Assembly: GCA_031265595.1 (NCBI GenBank)
Contig: JAISCM010000153.1
Span: 1 to 9,425, forward strand
DNA: 9,425 nt
Direction: 5' to 3'
DNA from: Tannerellaceae bacterium
GTDB taxonomy: Bacteria > Bacteroidota > Bacteroidia > Bacteroidales > Tannerellaceae
The position numbers and the translations under genes are program-made. Each line of letters begins with the position of its first letter. Positions within the stretch are counted from its first letter, which is position 1. Of this stretch, positions 6,639-9,425 are shown piece after piece. Under the pieces are notes generated by a model that saw only the letters and a program-made list of their open reading frames with translations, ran no database searches and was not told the DNA's origin.

Positions 6639-9425
6639 TTAAAACGTAATACCTAATTTAACACCGAAACTGCGGGACGTAGGAACAGAAGCCTGTTCGA
6701 AACCAACTCCTCTACTGTCGCTGGATACGCCACCTGTTTCAGGATCAAGACGCAGGGTATTTGATTTATGTGTCCAGAGAAGGGCCAGATTAGAACCAAT
6801 CAGCGAAACGGTGGCTTTACTTATATATTTCGACTTTGCCAGGATAGACGGTGGAATTACGTATGTAACATACGCTTCACGTAATTTCAGGAATGAACCG
6901 TCGAATATATACATTTCGGAAACGCCGCCATCCCTGAACCAGGTCTGTGCATCGGTGGCTATCGTATTCTCAACCCAGTTCGGATTTTCCGTCGTACCGA
7001 TATTCATCACGAAACGTTCATCGGTCATAACGTCTTTCCCTGCTATAATAGCACGCTCGCGAATACCATTATCAACCGTATAGTTCGCTGTACCGGCAGC
7101 ATATCCGTGATTCATAGACTGCGACCAGATATCGCCGCCTATACGTAAATCCATAAAGAATCCGAACGACCAGTCTTTAATAGAAAAATCATTGCGCCAT
7201 CCCGCCAGGAAGTCTGGTGATACATGCCCAATATCTTCTCCCGATTTCGTCAGGATCAGCCCTCTTTGGTTCACTTTAATGGCGCCATCATCTGTTCGAT
7301 CATAAGCCGAGCCGGAAAGCGTACCCCACGTTTGTCCTGTTTTTGCCAGATTGGCAATACCCCAGGTCCAACCTACCTGATAGGTGGTTATATCCAATTC
7401 GGGATAAAGTTTTACAATCTCGCTTTTATCTTTGGCATAATTCAGCGTAGTTGTCCAGTTCAGCCCACTTTTATTGCGTAAGATATCGCCTCTCAATTGT
7501 ATTTCGATTCCCTTATTCGCTATTTCCCCGGCATTAATCAACCGGCGGCTATATCCCGACGACTGAGCCGTTGTTATTTCCAATATCTGATCGGTAGTTG
7601 ATTTATCATAATAAGCGATGTCGGCGCGTAAACGGTTGTCAAATAAACCAACGTCAATACCCACTTCCCATGTATTAACACTTTCCGGCCTCAACCCTTC
7701 ATTTGGATAGGTAGCGCTTTTATACATCTGGGCTACTCCGTTGAACGCTCCATTGTCGGCGTCGTTCCGTGCAAAATAATAGGCCCTGTTACGGTAGGCG
7801 CTGGTGGCGCTACCTATTTCGGCCCATGAGCCGCGGAGTTTCAGGAAGGATAAGTAATAATTGTCTTTCAGTGATTCAAACGATTCCGTAGGTATCCACG
7901 CCAAACTAACCGATGGATAGAAGAACGGGTCTCTGATGGTAGAACTCCAGTCGTTACGGGCGCTTGCATCTAAGTATAACTGGCTTTTCCAGCCGACTGA
8001 ACCGGAGGCATATACCGAATTAGAACGAATCCAGCTATGATCCATCGTCACATTGGCGTCGCCCTTTTTGTTTCCAATGGTATAATACCCTAACACCGTT
8101 AAGGCTTTGGCGCCGGTCAGATTTTCTTCCCAATTTACATTACGATAATTGGCGCCGGCCATAGCCGAAACGTTAAAGTCGCCGAATGTTTTATTAAAAG
8201 ATGCGATAAAATCAACATTTAATTCCGTATTTTTCTGTACTCGCTGTTCAAAACCGCCTTCTGCATAGTCGGAATAATCAATATAATGGCGTTCAAACGT
8301 CTGTGAATTGTAATAATCCATACCAAAGCGCCCTTCAAACTTAAGGAACTCGAACGGTTGATAATAAAGTGATGATTTGGCAAAGAAGCGGTCGCGCTGA
8401 TAAGCGTTCGTGTTTTCGTATACATTAAAATAAGGATTCAGGTGATAACTCGTATTCCAGTTATATAAGGTATAATTACCGGCCGCATCTTTCTCATCCC
8501 AGTTCTCTTTCAACGACTGCATATTGATCTGGCGGGCAGACCACAGGAATATACCGTTGATAGGGTTACTTCCTCCATATCCCTGGGCTACCAGGTTGTC
8601 GCTTTCGGTACGGGTATAGTTAGCGCTTAGGTCAAACTTTACATATTTATTTAATTCCATATCGGAATTTATCTGCCCGGAATAACGTTTCTGGTCTGTA
8701 TTCGGAACCGTCCCGGCCTGGTCGCGGAACGAAAGTGACACACGCGTACTTGACTTTTCCGCCTGCGATAACACGGAAACCGTATGGTTCATCGAGTACC
8801 CCGTACGGAAGAAATCTCTTATATTATTTTTGCGTGATACCCAAGGGGTCGCTGCTCCGTTGCTGTCGTACTGAGGAATCATCAATCCTGCATCCAAACG
8901 AGGCCCCCATGATTCATCCATTCCATCATACACCCCACCATAGCCGTCTAACCAACTAAAGGACTTTTCAACGGCATATTTCTGGTAATCCGTATAATCG
9001 CTTTGATTGAAATGATATTCATCTCCGCTATATCCCTGCCCGTATTCGTTCTGTAAATTAGGCAGCGTAGAAATATTGTCTATCGATAACTGCCCATCGT
9101 ACGATATGGTAACGCCCCTTTTACCTTTTCCCGATTTGGTGGTAATAAGAATTACACCATTCCCGGCGCGCATACCGTAAAGTGCAGCCGAACCACCCTT
9201 CAATACGGTGATGGATTCAATATCTTCCGGGTTGATGTCATTTAATCCGGAACCATAGTCAACCCCTACATAAGTATTATTCCCCGAACGTTGCGTATCG
9301 TTGGCGATAGGTACGCCATCTACAACGATCATCGGTTGCTGGTCGCTTGCCAACGAAGAGTTACCACGAACCGAGATACGGGAAGACGAACCAACGCTAC
9401 CCCCGAACTGGTTTACCTGCACGCC
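6639..9425 (-). CDS. SusC/RagA-family TonB-dependent outer-membrane transporter (SusC-2), 5' end beyond window
   Basis: Outer-membrane TonB-dependent importer, partner of SusD-2. The frame is open from the window edge: the first full codons read Gly-Val-Gln-Val-Asn, equivalent to about Gly150 of SusC-1. Thus about 149 residues are missing, including the signal peptide, the carboxypeptidase-D regulatory-like domain and the TonB box. The visible 928 residues cover most of the plug, with RGNSS, VDGVPIAND and NPEDIESITVLKGG through GVILITTKSG. They then cover the whole barrel, with FDGSFLKLREA near the end and a C-terminal beta-signal SFGVKLGITF. The GTG at 9422 is an internal Val codon, not a start. 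Long stretches match SusC-1, such as DESWGPRLD, TPNTDQKRYS, WDEKD, GLRPE and TTDQI, so the two are paralogues. SusD-2 follows after 19 bp. Family is certain; substrate is not known. Confidence 0.95.
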   Translation of the reverse strand, partial: GVQVNQFGGSVGSSSRISVRGNSSLASDQQPMIVVDGVPIANDTQRSGNNTYVGVDYGSGLNDINPEDIESITVLKGGSAALYGMRAGNGVILITTKSGKGKRGVTISYDGQLSIDNISTLPNLQNEYGQGYSGDEYHFNQSDYTDYQKYAVEKSFSWLDGYGGVYDGMDESWGPRLDAGLMIPQYDSNGAATPWVSRKNNIRDFFRTGYSMNHTVSVLSQAEKSSTRVSLSFRDQAGTVPNTDQKRYSGQINSDMELNKYVKFDLSANYTRTESDNLVAQGYGGSNPINGIFLWSARQINMQSLKENWDEKDAAGNYTLYNWNTSYHLNPYFNVYENTNAYQRDRFFAKSSLYYQPFEFLKFEGRFGMDYYNSQTFERHYIDYSDYAEGGFEQRVQKNTELNVDFIASFNKTFGDFNVSAMAGANYRNVNWEENLTGAKALTVLGYYTIGNKKGDANVTMDHSWIRSNSVYASGSVGWKSQLYLDASARNDWSSTIRDPFFYPSVSLAWIPTESFESLKDNYYLSFLKLRGSWAEIGSATSAYRNRAYYFARNDADNGAFNGVAQMYKSATYPNEGLRPESVNTWEVGIDVGLFDNRLRADIAYYDKSTTDQILEITTAQSSGYSRRLINAGEIANKGIEIQLRGDILRNKSGLNWTTTLNYAKDKSEIVKLYPELDITTYQVGWTWGIANLAKTGQTWGTLSGSAYDRTDDGAIKVNQRGLILTKSGEDIGHVSPDFLAGWRNDFSIKDWSFGFFMDLRIGGDIWSQSMNHGYAAGTANYTVDNGIRERAIIAGKDVMTDERFVMNIGTTENPNWVENTIATDAQTWFRDGGVSEMYIFDGSFLKLREAYVTYVIPPSILAKSKYISKATVSLIGSNLALLWTHKSNTLRLDPETGGVSSDSRGVGFEQASVPTSRSFGVKLGITF

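Noticed and set aside
9420..9422. GTG as the start of SusC-2
   Set aside because: The frame continues upstream to the window edge, and the codon is an internal valine of the conserved plug segment (Gly-Val-Gln), so the gene is cut by the window rather than truncated in nature.
1..9425. Insertion sequences, tRNA or rRNA genes, CRISPR arrays
   Set aside because: No transposase, terminal repeats, cloverleaf-like sequence or regularly spaced repeats were seen; the four transport genes and one intergenic region account for the window.

Overview
The window is a piece of a Bacteroidales-type (phylum Bacteroidota) chromosome carrying two consecutive SusC/SusD-type outer-membrane nutrient uptake pairs, all on the minus strand. 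SusC/SusD (RagA/RagB) pairs are a hallmark of this phylum. The AT-rich intergenic DNA and moderate-GC coding DNA fit a gut-type member such as Bacteroides, Parabacteroides or a relative, but I cannot name the genus or species.

In transcription order (high to low coordinates) the layout is: (i) the last 928 codons of a SusC-like TonB-dependent transporter, 'SusC-2', whose N-terminus lies beyond base 9425; (ii) after 19 bp, a complete SusD-like lipoprotein of 491 residues, 'SusD-2'; (iii) a strong intrinsic terminator at about 5069-5104; (iv) a long AT-rich leader (about 4646-5068) with promoter-like and palindromic elements; (v) a complete SusC-like transporter of 1078 residues, or 1076 if the internal start is used, 'SusC-1'; (vi) after 23 bp, a second SusD-like lipoprotein, 'SusD-1', of which 461 codons are visible and about 30 are lost at base 1. 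Genes therefore cover nearly everything except the 498-bp gap.

In the known system, SusC forms a 22-stranded TonB-powered barrel and SusD is the surface lipoprotein lid that captures a glycan or peptide and hands it to the barrel. Each C-D pair here should form one such lidded importer. The two pairs are clear paralogues, with the same plug signature, the same SusD subfamily and the same gene order and spacing. They have nevertheless diverged widely, so this is an old tandem duplication, probably now serving different or structurally related ligands. The terminator and long leader between them suggest two transcription units.

No glycoside hydrolase, lyase, sulfatase, protease, sensor, sigma or anti-sigma gene, mobile element, RNA gene or CRISPR array is visible, so the substrate cannot be inferred. 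I found no wholly new system. The points worth a second look are the duplicated pair architecture, the leader structure, the shortened plug signature and the start-site choice of SusC-1.
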